This document shows, in pieces, positions 41,528-49,206 of a stretch of DNA of 49,206 bases (positions are counted from its first letter, which is position 1; each line of letters begins with the position of its first letter). The DNA is from Abiotrophia sp965245735. GTDB taxonomy: Bacteria; Bacillota; Bacilli; Lactobacillales; Aerococcaceae. The stretch lies in contig CBDFAX010000014.1 in the NCBI GenBank assembly GCA_965245735.1, forward strand, positions 1-49,206, read 5' to 3'. Both the position numbers and the translations under genes were made by a program. The notes under the pieces were generated by a model that had not been told where the DNA came from, did no database searches, and saw only the letters and a list, made by a program, of their open reading frames with translations.

Positions 41528-41977
41528 TTATTCACCTAATCCCTCTAAAATAGATTGTAAGTCTTCCTTGCTGCGGGCCTTAACAAAGGCCTCCACCACT
41601 TCTTCTGAATCGAGCAAGGTCACGAGTTCAGAGAGGTTTTCCAAGTGCTTCTCATTGTCTGTAGATGCCAAGACGAAGAAAAGGCGAGGTTGGAAATCAG
41701 CGCCAGGACCGAAGTCAACTGGCTTGTCTGTATTCATAAAGGCAACGGCGGTTTCATTCACCCCTCTTCCCTCTTGAGCATGGGGAATGCAGATGTCCGG
41801 CGCAATCACGATGTAAGGTCCGAATTCGTGGACATTAGCAATGATGTAGCCTGGATATTCTGGCTCAATCACGCCCTGAGCCACTAAGGGCTCACAGGCA
41901 GCGCGAATGGCATCTTCCCAAGAATCGTATCCAGCTTGGAAGCTGAAACGATTGCCATCAATAATTTCTCTTAACAT
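41528..41977 (-). CDS. ulaC: Ascorbate PTS component IIA
   Basis: 149 residues of the mannitol/fructose-type IIA family. IAPDICIPHAQEG contains the phosphorylated His66. Receives phosphate from HPr and passes it to UlaB. GAGGAG precedes the ATG. Lies between ulaG and ulaA. Confidence 0.95.
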   Translation of the reverse strand: MLREIIDGNRFSFQAGYDSWEDAIRAACEPLVAQGVIEPEYPGYIIANVHEFGPYIVIAPDICIPHAQEGRGVNETAVAFMNTDKPVDFGPGADFQPRLFFVLASTDNEKHLENLSELVTLLDSEEVVEAFVKARSKEDLQSILEGLGE

Positions 41978-42001
41978 TAGTCAGTCTCCTCTAGCTCAGT
42001 C

Positions 42002-43069
42002 TTATAAGAAGGATGGGAATGGCACGTCGTTTTCCTTGCTAAAGGCATCGTCGAAGCCACGGTAGAAGTTAAATTCTAACTTGTTCAAGTCTTGAGGGTA
42101 GTTGTATTGCCCCCCTACTTGCCAGATAAATGGTTGGAAGTCATATTGTAGGCGATCTTTCTTCATGTTCCAGAGAGCTAAGATTTCATCGGTGTCGGCC
42201 ATGAAGTTAGTCCAGATATCGTGGTGAACTGGAATCACCACACGGGCATTCAAGCACTCAGCCATACGCAAGATATCAACAGAGGTCATCTTGTCGGTAA
42301 TCCCGCGAGGGTTTTCACCGAAGGCCCCTAAGCAGACATCAATCTTGTGCTCGTTACCGTGTTTAGCGAACATGTTAGAGAAGTGGGAGTCGCCGGCATG
42401 GTAGATGTTACCGCCTGAAGTTTTGAAGAGGTAGTTAACCGCGATTTGGTCCATGTCTTGTGGCATTTTACCCTTGAGTTCATATTCAGGGTCGCCATCC
42501 CAAGTCACTAAGGCTGTCCGGTCGAAGGCTTCTAAGGCTACGACTTCGATGTCTTTGATCTTAACGGATTCGTTAGGACGCACTACCACGGTACGTTCTG
42601 CTGGGACACCCCATTTGAGCCAGGTTTCAACCACGGCTTTAGGACCTATGAATTTAGCCTCTGGGCAGTTCTTAGCCACAGCAGCTGCCGTATTAATATC
42701 TAAGTGGTCGGAGTGGATGTGCGTTACCACTAAAGCGTCCACGCCTTCAATTTCGAATGGGTCCAGGACGAATGGTTGGTTACGTAAATTTGGTTGGAGT
42801 TTTTCTACCCCAGACATACGCATCATTTGGTGACCTTTCTTCATATTGCCAGCCCCGTGACTGCGTTTACCTGTACCGGTCCAGAGATCGCAAAGGATGT
42901 TGGTGCCTTGATCGGATTTGATCCAAATCCCGGTACAGCCTAACCACCACATAGCGAAAGAATTTGGCTCTACTTGTTTGTCACGAATTTCTTCGTTGAG
43001 CCAAGTCCCCCACTCTGGGAAGGTCTCGCGCAACCAGGTATCCTTTGTTACATCTTGGATTGTTCTCAT
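42002..43069 (-). CDS. ulaG: L-ascorbate-6-phosphate lactonase UlaG
   Basis: 355 residues, one more than the E. coli protein, and similar throughout (FAMWWLGCTGIW, SHGAGNMKKGHQM, ENPRGITDKMTS, FKPFIWQVGG-type end). The metallo-beta-lactamase-fold motif is THIHSDHLD (His117, His119, Asp121, His122). Opens the lactone ring of ascorbate 6-phosphate to 3-keto-L-gulonate 6-phosphate. Of two adjacent Met codons the second (43069) has better spacing to GGAGGT. First gene of the operon. Confidence 0.96.
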   Translation of the reverse strand: MRTIQDVTKDTWLRETFPEWGTWLNEEIRDKQVEPNSFAMWWLGCTGIWIKSDQGTNILCDLWTGTGKRSHGAGNMKKGHQMMRMSGVEKLQPNLRNQPFVLDPFEIEGVDALVVTHIHSDHLDINTAAAVAKNCPEAKFIGPKAVVETWLKWGVPAERTVVVRPNESVKIKDIEVVALEAFDRTALVTWDGDPEYELKGKMPQDMDQIAVNYLFKTSGGNIYHAGDSHFSNMFAKHGNEHKIDVCLGAFGENPRGITDKMTSVDILRMAECLNARVVIPVHHDIWTNFMADTDEILALWNMKKDRLQYDFQPFIWQVGGQYNYPQDLNKLEFNFYRGFDDAFSKENDVPFPSFL

Positions 43070-43114
43070 CATGATTACCTCCATTAACTTGTGTCGAGTA
43101 ATGTTTACATGTCT

Positions 43115-43143
43115 ATGATAACGCAATCAGGCACCGCTTACAA
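43115..43143 (-). promoter_or_regulatory. ula operon promoter with overlapping cre
   Basis: Minus-strand TTGTAA (43138-43143), 17 bp, TATCAT (43115-43120). TTGTAAGCGGTGCCT (minus strand, 43129-43143) fits all fixed positions of the degenerate cre consensus WTGNAANCGNWNNCW and covers the -35. Confidence 0.7.
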
Positions 43144-43152
43144 GCTAATTTT

Positions 43153-43202
43153 ATGTTCGATTTAACATTTAATGTGCTTTTTCTGTGTTTGATGTTTATT
43201 TT
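43153..43202. promoter_or_regulatory. Candidate operator repeats of the ula regulator
   Basis: ATGTTCGATTT begins at 43153 and GTGTTTGATGT at 43185, 32 bp (three helical turns) apart; between them ACATTTAATGT is a perfect palindrome. They lie between the divergent ula and regulator promoters, as expected for DeoR-family operators. A TGG-TAAAAT extended -10 for the regulator follows on the plus strand. Confidence 0.5.
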
Positions 43203-43256
43203 ATGCTTGTTTTGTGGTAAAATGTCTTTATAGATTACCAGAAAGAAGTGTCCACC

Positions 43257-44042
43257 ATGAAACGTTCCGTCCAAGATGTTCGTCAACGGCGTGATTTGAT
43301 GATTCAGGCCCTCAACCAATCACCTAGCAAGAGTCTAACCGTCGAAATCCTAGCCCAACTGGCCAAGGTGTCTACCATGACGGTGCGGCGCGACTTGAAC
43401 CTGCTGGCTAAGATGGGCATTATCGAACGCCACCATGGTTATGCCATCCTCAATGAGGTGCCCTTTTTCGAAGGTGATACCCAAAACCCCCATATCGAAC
43501 AAATCAAACAGGCCATCGCTGAAAAAGCCGCTACTTATATAGAAGAAAAGATGACCATTTATATGAACACCTCCACCACCGCCATGCACGTCATGGACTA
43601 TCTCAAGGAGACGCCAGTCACGGTCGTTACCAACAACCTGCGCATGAGCGAACAGGAAATGCATCCAAGTTCGACCATTATCCTGTCAGGGGGCGAGATC
43701 CATTTTCCTAAGGCGGCCCTGGTGGGCGAACTGGCAGCTGATTCCCTGCGCCATATCAATGCCAATATCTGCATTATGGGCTGCTCGGGCATCAACGCCC
43801 AGGTCGGCATTACCACCGGCGACTTCCGCGAGTCCAAGGTCAACCAACTCATGGTCCAGAACTCCCACGGCCTGGTCATCGTGGTGGCTGACTACCGCAA
43901 GATTGGGGTCACCTCCAACTTCCAGGTAGCCGGCATTCAAAAGATTGACATCCTGATCACCGACACCTATGGCGACCCTGCCCGCCTCAAGGAAATCGAA
44001 GATGCCGGCGTGACCGTTATTCAAATTGATGAAGCCAACTAA
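43257..44042 (+). CDS. DeoR-family transcriptional regulator of the ula operon
   Basis: 262 residues from ATG 43257 (a GTG three codons earlier is possible; the ribosome-binding site is weak). N-terminal winged helix with VEILAQLAKVSTMTVRRDLNLLAKMGIIERHHG (about residues 25-57); the rest is a DeoR sugar-phosphate sensor domain with VTNN, IILSGGEI and IMGCSGINAQVGITTGDFRESKVNQLM. Divergent from ulaG, so most likely its regulator; in E. coli the equivalent UlaR represses and responds to ascorbate 6-phosphate. Whether this one represses or activates is not visible. Confidence 0.92.
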   Translation: MKRSVQDVRQRRDLMIQALNQSPSKSLTVEILAQLAKVSTMTVRRDLNLLAKMGIIERHHGYAILNEVPFFEGDTQNPHIEQIKQAIAEKAATYIEEKMTIYMNTSTTAMHVMDYLKETPVTVVTNNLRMSEQEMHPSSTIILSGGEIHFPKAALVGELAADSLRHINANICIMGCSGINAQVGITTGDFRESKVNQLMVQNSHGLVIVVADYRKIGVTSNFQVAGIQKIDILITDTYGDPARLKEIEDAGVTVIQIDEAN

Positions 44043-44050
44043 AGCACAGG

Positions 44051-44090
44051 CCCCACTTGCTAGTCTTAAGCAAGTGGGGCTTGACTTTTT
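44051..44090 (+). terminator. Terminator of the ula regulator gene
   Basis: CCCCACTTGC (44051-44060) and GCAAGTGGGG (44070-44079) form a perfect 10-bp stem; CTTGACTTTTT follows. Confidence 0.85.
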
Positions 44091-44097
44091 ATATAGC

Positions 44098-44131
44098 AAA
44101 AGGGAGCAAGCTCACTGGCCGGCTCCCTTTT
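44098..44131 (-). terminator. Terminator of the DUF1189-DUF188 pair
   Basis: AAAAGGGAGC (44098-44107) pairs with GCTCCCTTTT (44122-44131); the hairpin includes the last codons of the upstream gene. Confidence 0.75.
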
Positions 44132-44585
44132 CTTGATGCTTTTCTTGTCTAATGATGGCTTCTAGCGAGGCCGAGAAATGCTCCCGGTCCTGGCGACTAA
44201 AGGGCTTGGGCCCCTTGCCTCCGTAGCGTCCCGTCTTGCGCCGGCTGACCTGGCCCATATAACGTTGGGTCAGGAGCTGGTCCATGGCTTCTGGCCGGTA
44301 GCGCCAGCCCATGTGATGCAAGACAATGGCCTTGTTAAGTAGAATGGTTGCCAGACCATAGTCCTGGGTGACCACAATATCGCCTGCTTGGACCAAGGCG
44401 ACAATCTTATAGTCGGCCTGGTCGGCGCCCCGCTCCACATAAACCGTCTGGACATGGGCCGGATAATCGGTCTTGCTGACATGGTTATAGGAGGCCACGA
44501 TGATGACGGGCAAGTCCCATTTGGCGGCTAGGCTAATGGCCTCGGTCTTAACAGGACAGGCATCCCCATCCAGCAGAATCCGCAT
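44112..44585 (-). CDS. YaiI/YqxD family (DUF188, UPF0178) protein
   Basis: 157 residues. MRILLDGDACPVK with acidic residues at 6 and 8, GADQADYKIVALVQAGDIVVTQDYGLA and the basic RRKTGRYGGKGPKPFSRQDR tail define the family. The acidic layout resembles PIN-type nucleases, but activity is not established. The ATG follows the DUF1189 stop directly (TAGATG), with AGGAGG inside the end of that gene, so the two are coupled. Confidence 0.9.
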   Translation of the reverse strand: MRILLDGDACPVKTEAISLAAKWDLPVIIVASYNHVSKTDYPAHVQTVYVERGADQADYKIVALVQAGDIVVTQDYGLATILLNKAIVLHHMGWRYRPEAMDQLLTQRYMGQVSRRKTGRYGGKGPKPFSRQDREHFSASLEAIIRQEKHQEKGAGQ

Positions 44586-45467
44586 CTACTTATCCTCCTG
44601 GGCCGCCAACTTGGCTTCTACATAGGCATCTTGGAAATGCGTCGCCCAGTAAACCCACATAATCATAGCCATAAAGGCAATGCCCAATCCAGTTAGGACA
44701 TGGGCCGGGTTGCCCGTCACAAAGCCTACCAGGACGGCCACCAAGGTTGGCCAACCGAAGCAGTTGAGGCAGACCCGGAAGGCCTGGCCATAAGACTTAA
44801 TGGAGAAGATATCCGTGAACTTCATAAAGGACAGGAAGCCCGCCACACCAAAGAGCATGATCAGGAAGCTGACCGCTAGCAAGAGCCAGGAGTTAATCAA
44901 GATGGTCAGAATAACGGCTAGGCGATTATTTTGGAACCACTGGCCAGATAGGAGCCGGTTGAGACTATCGGCGCTAGTAGCCGGTCTAAAGTCAGCTTCT
45001 GGGTCATAAGGCTGGGACAAGAAGCGATTGCCTGCCGCCGTCACCACGAAACGTTCAGGTGTGAAGGCTACCCCTGCCTTGCCTGACAGGCTGGCTTCTA
45101 GCTGTTGGCTATCATCTTTAGCCATGAGTATGACACGGCCTTGGTCATCGTCACGCAGACTGATGTCTTGGCTAGGCATGACCAGCTGGCCTTGGGGGCC
45201 TGTCGCATAATGAGACAGTTGCTCCGCTACTTGGTCGTCTAGCAAGGCCATAGACTGGGAAGCAAATTGCTCCAAACTGACAATCTTGAGCTGGCCAATT
45301 TTAACCGCAATGGGCAGAATCATGACGCTAATAATTAAGAAAATCACAGCTAGAGTCTGTCTGAATTTGAGGGGTTGCCGCTCCTTGAAGGCCGAGACTG
45401 GCCCTGCCATGGCGGCAAAGTAATTAAGGGGAAATGCTTTTGTGGACATGCGGGTTCCTACTTTCAT
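44586..45467 (-). CDS. DUF1189 membrane protein, MalA-like
   Basis: 293 residues: one membrane helix near the N-terminus (LAVIFLIISVMILPIAV), an extracellular part, then about four helices (LAVILTILINSWLLLAVSF onward). This matches the DUF1189 family, whose streptococcal member MalA is encoded with the maltodextrin transporter. Biochemical role unknown. Lies after malG but behind a terminator and with its own extended -10 promoter. ATG 45467 has GAGGT 8 nt upstream; ATG 45449 is an alternative. Confidence 0.82.
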   Translation of the reverse strand: MKVGTRMSTKAFPLNYFAAMAGPVSAFKERQPLKFRQTLAVIFLIISVMILPIAVKIGQLKIVSLEQFASQSMALLDDQVAEQLSHYATGPQGQLVMPSQDISLRDDDQGRVILMAKDDSQQLEASLSGKAGVAFTPERFVVTAAGNRFLSQPYDPEADFRPATSADSLNRLLSGQWFQNNRLAVILTILINSWLLLAVSFLIMLFGVAGFLSFMKFTDIFSIKSYGQAFRVCLNCFGWPTLVAVLVGFVTGNPAHVLTGLGIAFMAMIMWVYWATHFQDAYVEAKLAAQEDK

Positions 45468-45483
45468 TGAATTCTACCTCTCT

Positions 45484-45492
45484 AGTATACCA
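45484..45492 (-). promoter_or_regulatory. Promoter of the DUF1189-DUF188 pair
   Basis: Minus-strand TGG-TATACT extended -10, about 16 nt before the ATG; weak -35 (TTTTCC) at 17 bp. Confidence 0.5.
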
Positions 45493-45552
45493 TAAAGGCA
45501 CCCGCTGGAAAACCAGGCCGAGAGGTCATGAGGGAAGACTTACCCCTCTAAA

Positions 45553-45580
45553 CAAAAAGGACAGGAAAAACTTCCTGCCC
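45553..45580 (-). terminator. Terminator after malG
   Basis: GGGCAGGAA and TTCCTGTCC pair over 9 bp (one G-T) around GTTT, with TTTTTG following on the minus strand. Confidence 0.8.
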
Positions 45581-45595
45581 CATAAAGTGCTAAGA

Positions 45596-46447
45596 TTAGC
45601 CCTTGGTCCCCCCGTTGACCAAACCAGTCACGAAGTTCTTCTGTAACATGAAGAAGAGGGCTGAGATTGGCACGGCGATTAAGATCGCACCGGCCGCGAA
45701 GAGCGCAACCCGTTGGTTACGTTGGTCGGCAATCAGAGTTTGCAGACCGGCTGCGACAGTATAAGACTCTTCCTTACGCAGCAAGAACTTAGCCAAGAGG
45801 TAGTCCCCGAATGGTCCCATGAAGGCCCAGAGGGCTTGAACCGCGATCATTGGACGTACCAATGGCAAGACGATTTGCCAGAAGATTCGGAAGTGGCCTG
45901 CCCCGTCAAGGTTAGCAGATTCATCCAAGTCGTAAGGCACGGTATCGAAGTAACCCTTCATCAACCAGGTGTTCATTGGAATCCCACCGCCGATGTAGAT
46001 CAGAGAGAGGAACCAGAATTGGTTGAGGGCGTTCAATAAGACAGCCATAACATAGAAGGCAGTCAAGGCAGCCATGGTTGGCACCATTTGGACGATTAAG
46101 AAGAAGAGCAAGGATTTCTTACGGCCCATGAAGTTGTAACGGCTGTAAGCATAACCTGCCAAGGTGACAACGAAGACTTGCACCACCATGGTAGTCGTCG
46201 CGACGAACAAGGTGTTACGGTACCAAGATAGGTACTTGGTCTCGTTGAAGAGACGGGTGAAGTTGTCCAAGGACCATTGCATCCCCAAGTCTAGGGAGAA
46301 GGCGGTCACGTTCCCTGCCTTAAAGGCCGAACTTACGGTGATTAAGAGCGGGTAAATAATGACGATGGAGAGGACAACCATGTAGAAGTAGGTCAGGAAT
46401 TGGCCTACATAACGGGAAAATTTCGCTGATTTAGTCAAATTTTTCAT
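45596..46447 (-). CDS. malG: Maltodextrin ABC transporter permease MalG
   Basis: 283 residues with six membrane segments; ESANLDGAGHFRIFWQIVLPLV is the EAA loop that docks the ATPase. MalG family. Starts 2 bp after malF. No ATPase gene is present in this stretch, so a shared MsmX/MalK-type ATPase elsewhere is expected. Confidence 0.94.
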   Translation of the reverse strand: MKNLTKSAKFSRYVGQFLTYFYMVVLSIVIIYPLLITVSSAFKAGNVTAFSLDLGMQWSLDNFTRLFNETKYLSWYRNTLFVATTTMVVQVFVVTLAGYAYSRYNFMGRKKSLLFFLIVQMVPTMAALTAFYVMAVLLNALNQFWFLSLIYIGGGIPMNTWLMKGYFDTVPYDLDESANLDGAGHFRIFWQIVLPLVRPMIAVQALWAFMGPFGDYLLAKFLLRKEESYTVAAGLQTLIADQRNQRVALFAAGAILIAVPISALFFMLQKNFVTGLVNGGTKG

Positions 46448-46449
46448 GA

Positions 46450-47757
46450 TTAGGCCTCCTCAATGTTAAAGGCGTTGGTCTTCTTGAATACGAATAAGGA
46501 TACCGAGATGATAATCAAGGAGATAATCAAGGTCAAGGCCGCCGCAATGGAGAACTGTGGTGATTGGCCGGTGGTAATCTTATAGATCCAAGAAATCAAG
46601 ATGTCGGTTGACCCGGCACCGCCCCCAACAGAACCTGGACCCCCATCGTTGAAGAGGTAGATCATGGAGAAGTTGTTGAAGTTGAAGGTGTATTGGGTCA
46701 TGAAGATTGGTGCTGCCACCGACAAGATAACCGGTAAGGTAATGGCGGTGAAGCGTTTGACAGCCCCTGCCCCGTCAATTTTCGCTGCCTCATAGAGGGT
46801 TTCAGGAATAGATTGCAGGATAGAAGTGGTCATAACATAGACATATGGGAAACCTAACCAAGCTTGAATCATGATAATGGCTACCTTGGTCCAGTTTGGA
46901 TCGGTCTTCCAAGCCACGGATGGTAGATCCACAAATGGAATCAAGTGGTTCAAGAATGGAATAACCTGAGTGTTAATGGCCCCGATAGAGTCATTGAACA
47001 TGTTAGAGAAGGTCAAGATCGTGATGAAGGCTGGTACCGCCCAAGGCAAGAGGAAGATAACCCCGAAGATACGTTTGCCCTTGATAAAGGGTTGGTGAGC
47101 CACAATGGCAGTGAAGACCCCAATGACAATTTGTAAGGTGGTCGCACAGATGGTCCATACCAAGGTCCAAGTGAAGACCGCCATGAAGGCATCACGGAAG
47201 GTTGAGAGGTTGAAGATGTTCCAGAAGTTCTCCATCCCTACCCAGTCTAAGAGTTTAGCAGGTGGCGTGTGTTTGAAGTCATAGTTAATAAAGGCTGTAC
47301 ATACCGTTACCAATACTGGGAAGACAATGGCAAAGGCCATAAAGATATAAGATGGAATAATTAAGAGATAAGGGAAACCATCTGTATAGATGTTGTGAAG
47401 CATTTCCTTCAAGGTCTTAGAGATTTTCTCGCCCTTGTTAATCTTGCGAGCGATGGAACGTGCGTCTAAGATGTTAGCCCCATAGAAGGCCAAGAAGATA
47501 ATGGTAATGATGATTTGCAAGCTCCCACGAATTAAGAGGAAGAGGGAGTGGTCTTGCTTAGGAACAGAACCCAAGGTCACAAAGCCCACCAGGGCGGCAT
47601 AACCGAAGGTAAACATTTCAAAGATAAAGAGTGCAGTCAAAGCCAGGAAGATAATCCCTTTGAGGGTTTGGCCATTATAGAATTGTCCCAGACCAGGAAT
47701 CAGAGACAGGCTCATGGCTTTACGCTCATCTTGACGCGGTGCAACCGTGTCTGCCAT
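46450..47757 (-). CDS. malF: Maltodextrin ABC transporter permease MalF
   Basis: 435 residues, MalF/MalC family. The N-terminal part (SLIPGLGQFYNGQTLKGIIFLAL) adds helices before the permease core, as in other Firmicute MalF proteins. EAAKIDGAGAVKRFTAITLPVI is the EAA loop. GGAGGT precedes the ATG. It is separated from malE by 104 bp containing a strong hairpin. Confidence 0.94.
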   Translation of the reverse strand: MADTVAPRQDERKAMSLSLIPGLGQFYNGQTLKGIIFLALTALFIFEMFTFGYAALVGFVTLGSVPKQDHSLFLLIRGSLQIIITIIFLAFYGANILDARSIARKINKGEKISKTLKEMLHNIYTDGFPYLLIIPSYIFMAFAIVFPVLVTVCTAFINYDFKHTPPAKLLDWVGMENFWNIFNLSTFRDAFMAVFTWTLVWTICATTLQIVIGVFTAIVAHQPFIKGKRIFGVIFLLPWAVPAFITILTFSNMFNDSIGAINTQVIPFLNHLIPFVDLPSVAWKTDPNWTKVAIIMIQAWLGFPYVYVMTTSILQSIPETLYEAAKIDGAGAVKRFTAITLPVILSVAAPIFMTQYTFNFNNFSMIYLFNDGGPGSVGGGAGSTDILISWIYKITTGQSPQFSIAAALTLIISLIIISVSLFVFKKTNAFNIEEA

Positions 47758-47802
47758 AATAATACCTCCATTTCAATATACTAATAGTTGCGCTCCTCTT
47801 GC

Positions 47803-47834
47803 AAAAAGACCTGGTAGCCGATGGCTACCAGGTC
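47803..47834 (-). terminator. Hairpin between malE and malF, probably a leaky terminator
   Basis: GACCTGGTAGCC (47808-47819) and GGCTACCAGGTC (47823-47834) form a perfect 12-bp stem around a 3-nt loop, followed on the minus strand by TTTTTG. Partial read-through would make more binding protein than permease. Confidence 0.85.
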
Positions 47835-47861
47835 ATTCAGCTTGAGTGAATAGTTGTCAGC

Positions 47862-49112
47862 TTATTCGCCGTGTTTTTGTTCGATCGCTTGTTTGATCAA
47901 TTCTACCGCTGCGTCAGCTGCTTCTTTAGCAGTCTTGTTACCTGAAGCTGCATCGAAGATTAAGTTTTCAGCACCTGCCCATACTTCAGCCATTTGTGGG
48001 ATGTTTGGCATTGGAACTGCGTTAGCGAAGGTATCGATTACCGCTTTAGTGATTTCGTTATCGTCTTTAGCTGCTGCTTCACGTGCTACGTGGTTAGCAG
48101 GAACTTCGCCGAAGCCTTTGTACAATTTGTTTTGTTGTTCTTCAGAAGATGCCCAGTCTAAGAATTTTTGAGCCAATTCTTTGTTTTCTGAGTATTCAGA
48201 GATAACCCATGCTTTACCGCCGGCAAATGGTTTGTACTCTTTACCGCCAGGTAATGAAGGTAATTTAGCAGCACCTAAGTTAACTTTAGCATCTTTCAAA
48301 GCTTTAGCTTCCCAAGGACCAGCGATGATAGCAGCAGTCTTACCATCGATGAAGGATTGTTTGAGGAAGTCGTAAGAAGACTTAACGTCTAACATCCCTT
48401 TTGGCCATACATTCTTGTACCAGTCGCTGATGTAGTTGATCGCTTCAACAGACTTGTCGTTGTTCAAACCGATGTCTTTAGGATCTGTACCGTTTTGGCC
48501 GAATACATAACCGCCGTAACCAGCTAAGATACCGTAGCTGTAGTAGAAGTTAGTCAATTGACCGAGGAAGGCAACGTTCTTACCTTCTTCACCGTCGAAC
48601 TTGTACTTGTCGTCTTTAGATAAAGCCATTAAGTCATCGAAAGATTTTGGCGCTTCTTTCAATAAGTCTTTGTTGTAGTACATGATGATGGTTTCGATAA
48701 CAGATGGCGCACCGTATACTTTACCGTCGATGGATACACCTTGTTTGTCTTTGTCATCGTACTTAGCGTCGTCTAATAATTTCACTTCTGATAAGTGACC
48801 AGCTTTTGCTAAAGCACCTACACGGTCGTTAGGTGCGATATAAACGTCTGCACCGTTCCCAGCAGGGCCGTCTAAAGCTAAAGCATCTAACATACCGAAC
48901 ATGTCAGTGTTGTCAGAGATTTCAACCTTCACGTTGTTTTTCTCTTCGAAGTCTTTGATGTTTGCTTTGAGGTAGTCAGTTAAGCCCCCACCAGAGATCA
49001 CCAATTTAGCTTCTTGGGCAGTCGCAACTTTCACTGCGCCGAATGGGAATGCTGCTAAAGCCATAGCTGCAGACATAGTCCCGATTGCAAGTTTTTTCCA
49101 GTTAAATTTCAT
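47862..49112 (-). CDS. malE: Maltodextrin-binding protein of ABC transporter, without lipobox
   Basis: 416 residues of the MalE/MalX family: VYGAPSVIETIIMYYNKDLLKEAPKSFDDL, AAIIAGPWEAKAL and KPFAGGKAWVISEYSENK are typical. Binds maltodextrins outside the membrane and delivers them to MalFG. In monoderm bacteria such proteins are normally lipoproteins, but here the signal (residues 1-33, ...AAFPFGAVKVATAQEA) has an A-T-A signal peptidase I site and the protein contains no cysteine. GGAGG precedes the ATG. First gene of malEFG. Confidence 0.94.
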   Translation of the reverse strand: MKFNWKKLAIGTMSAAMALAAFPFGAVKVATAQEAKLVISGGGLTDYLKANIKDFEEKNNVKVEISDNTDMFGMLDALALDGPAGNGADVYIAPNDRVGALAKAGHLSEVKLLDDAKYDDKDKQGVSIDGKVYGAPSVIETIIMYYNKDLLKEAPKSFDDLMALSKDDKYKFDGEEGKNVAFLGQLTNFYYSYGILAGYGGYVFGQNGTDPKDIGLNNDKSVEAINYISDWYKNVWPKGMLDVKSSYDFLKQSFIDGKTAAIIAGPWEAKALKDAKVNLGAAKLPSLPGGKEYKPFAGGKAWVISEYSENKELAQKFLDWASSEEQQNKLYKGFGEVPANHVAREAAAKDDNEITKAVIDTFANAVPMPNIPQMAEVWAGAENLIFDAASGNKTAKEAADAAVELIKQAIEQKHGE

Positions 49113-49139
49113 TACGAAATCCTCCTTAAAGATAGTATG

Positions 49140-49197
49140 TTGACGCTTTCGTCAAACGTTACAAGTTTATTATGCAATAAAACGAAACGGCTTTCAA
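49140..49197 (-). promoter_or_regulatory. mal promoter with palindromic operator
   Basis: Minus-strand TTGAAA (49192-49197), 17 bp, CATAAT (49169-49174). Downstream of the -10 lie AACGTTT and the palindrome TTGACG-n4-CGTCAA (49140-49155), in the 5' leader about 28-43 nt before the malE ATG. Such CG-centred sequences are typical of LacI-family (MalR, CcpA) sites. Confidence 0.55.
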
Positions 49198-49206
49198 GTT
49201 AAATTT

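Noticed and set aside
43350..44099. Minus-strand frames opposite the ula regulator gene
   Set aside because: The plus-strand DeoR protein is clearly real; these are shadows.

Overview
The window looks like chromosomal DNA of a Gram-positive coccus of the Lactobacillales. Pointers are the YSIRK/LPXTG surface adhesins of the streptococcal CshA type, a Lactobacillales-style comG operon, maltodextrin and ascorbate operons of streptococcal type, AGGAGG ribosome-binding sites and TTGACA/TATAAT or extended -10 promoters. The moderate GC content and the gene mix would fit Abiotrophia or a relative in the Aerococcaceae. That is a guess, not a demonstration. No phage, insertion sequence, plasmid or CRISPR array was seen. 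Almost everything is on the minus strand; the exceptions are cdd, gloA, a small structured RNA and the ula regulator.

Layout. 1-17095: two tandem giant cell-wall adhesins (the lower one runs off the left edge), each built from a YSIRK signal, a ligand-binding head, a GEVED domain and a long array of 303-bp CshA repeats; the upper one also shows an LPATG anchor. 17398-25710: glycogen operon glgB-glgC-glgD-glgA-glgP behind one promoter that overlaps CcpA-type cre sequences. 25733-28146: an alkaline-phosphatase-superfamily hydrolase divergent from cdd-gloA. About 28158-28376: a free-standing, multibranched RNA of about 185 nt with its own extended -10 promoter and terminator, convergent with the complete competence pseudopilus operon comGA-GG (28375-32745). 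32965-35465: a Gx-type membrane protein, the foldase prsA, a YtxH-like protein and a HIT protein. 35718-35789: tRNA-Arg(CCG). 35899-37338: two paralogous Ser-rich secreted proteins, each with its own promoter and terminator. 37448-43069: L-ascorbate (ula) operon with its divergent DeoR-type regulator (43257-44042). 44112-49112: maltodextrin ABC transporter malE-malF-malG, then a DUF1189 (MalA-like) membrane protein and a DUF188 protein.

How it fits together. Maltodextrin uptake (MalEFG, with the ATPase encoded elsewhere), glycogen synthesis and breakdown (Glg) and ascorbate use (Ula) are carbon-store or alternative-sugar functions, and cre-like sequences are visible at the glg and ula promoters. 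The surface adhesins, PrsA and the competence pseudopilus serve host-surface life and DNA uptake.

The observations most worth following are: (1) all four exported proteins whose families or signal peptides suggest lipoproteins (MalE, PrsA and the two Ser-rich paralogues) lack the lipobox cysteine and contain no cysteine at all; (2) the structured RNA beside comGG, which I do not recognise; (3) the A/B alternating superrepeats and homogenised arrays of the twin adhesins; (4) several regulatory arrangements in the glg, ula, mal and com operons.
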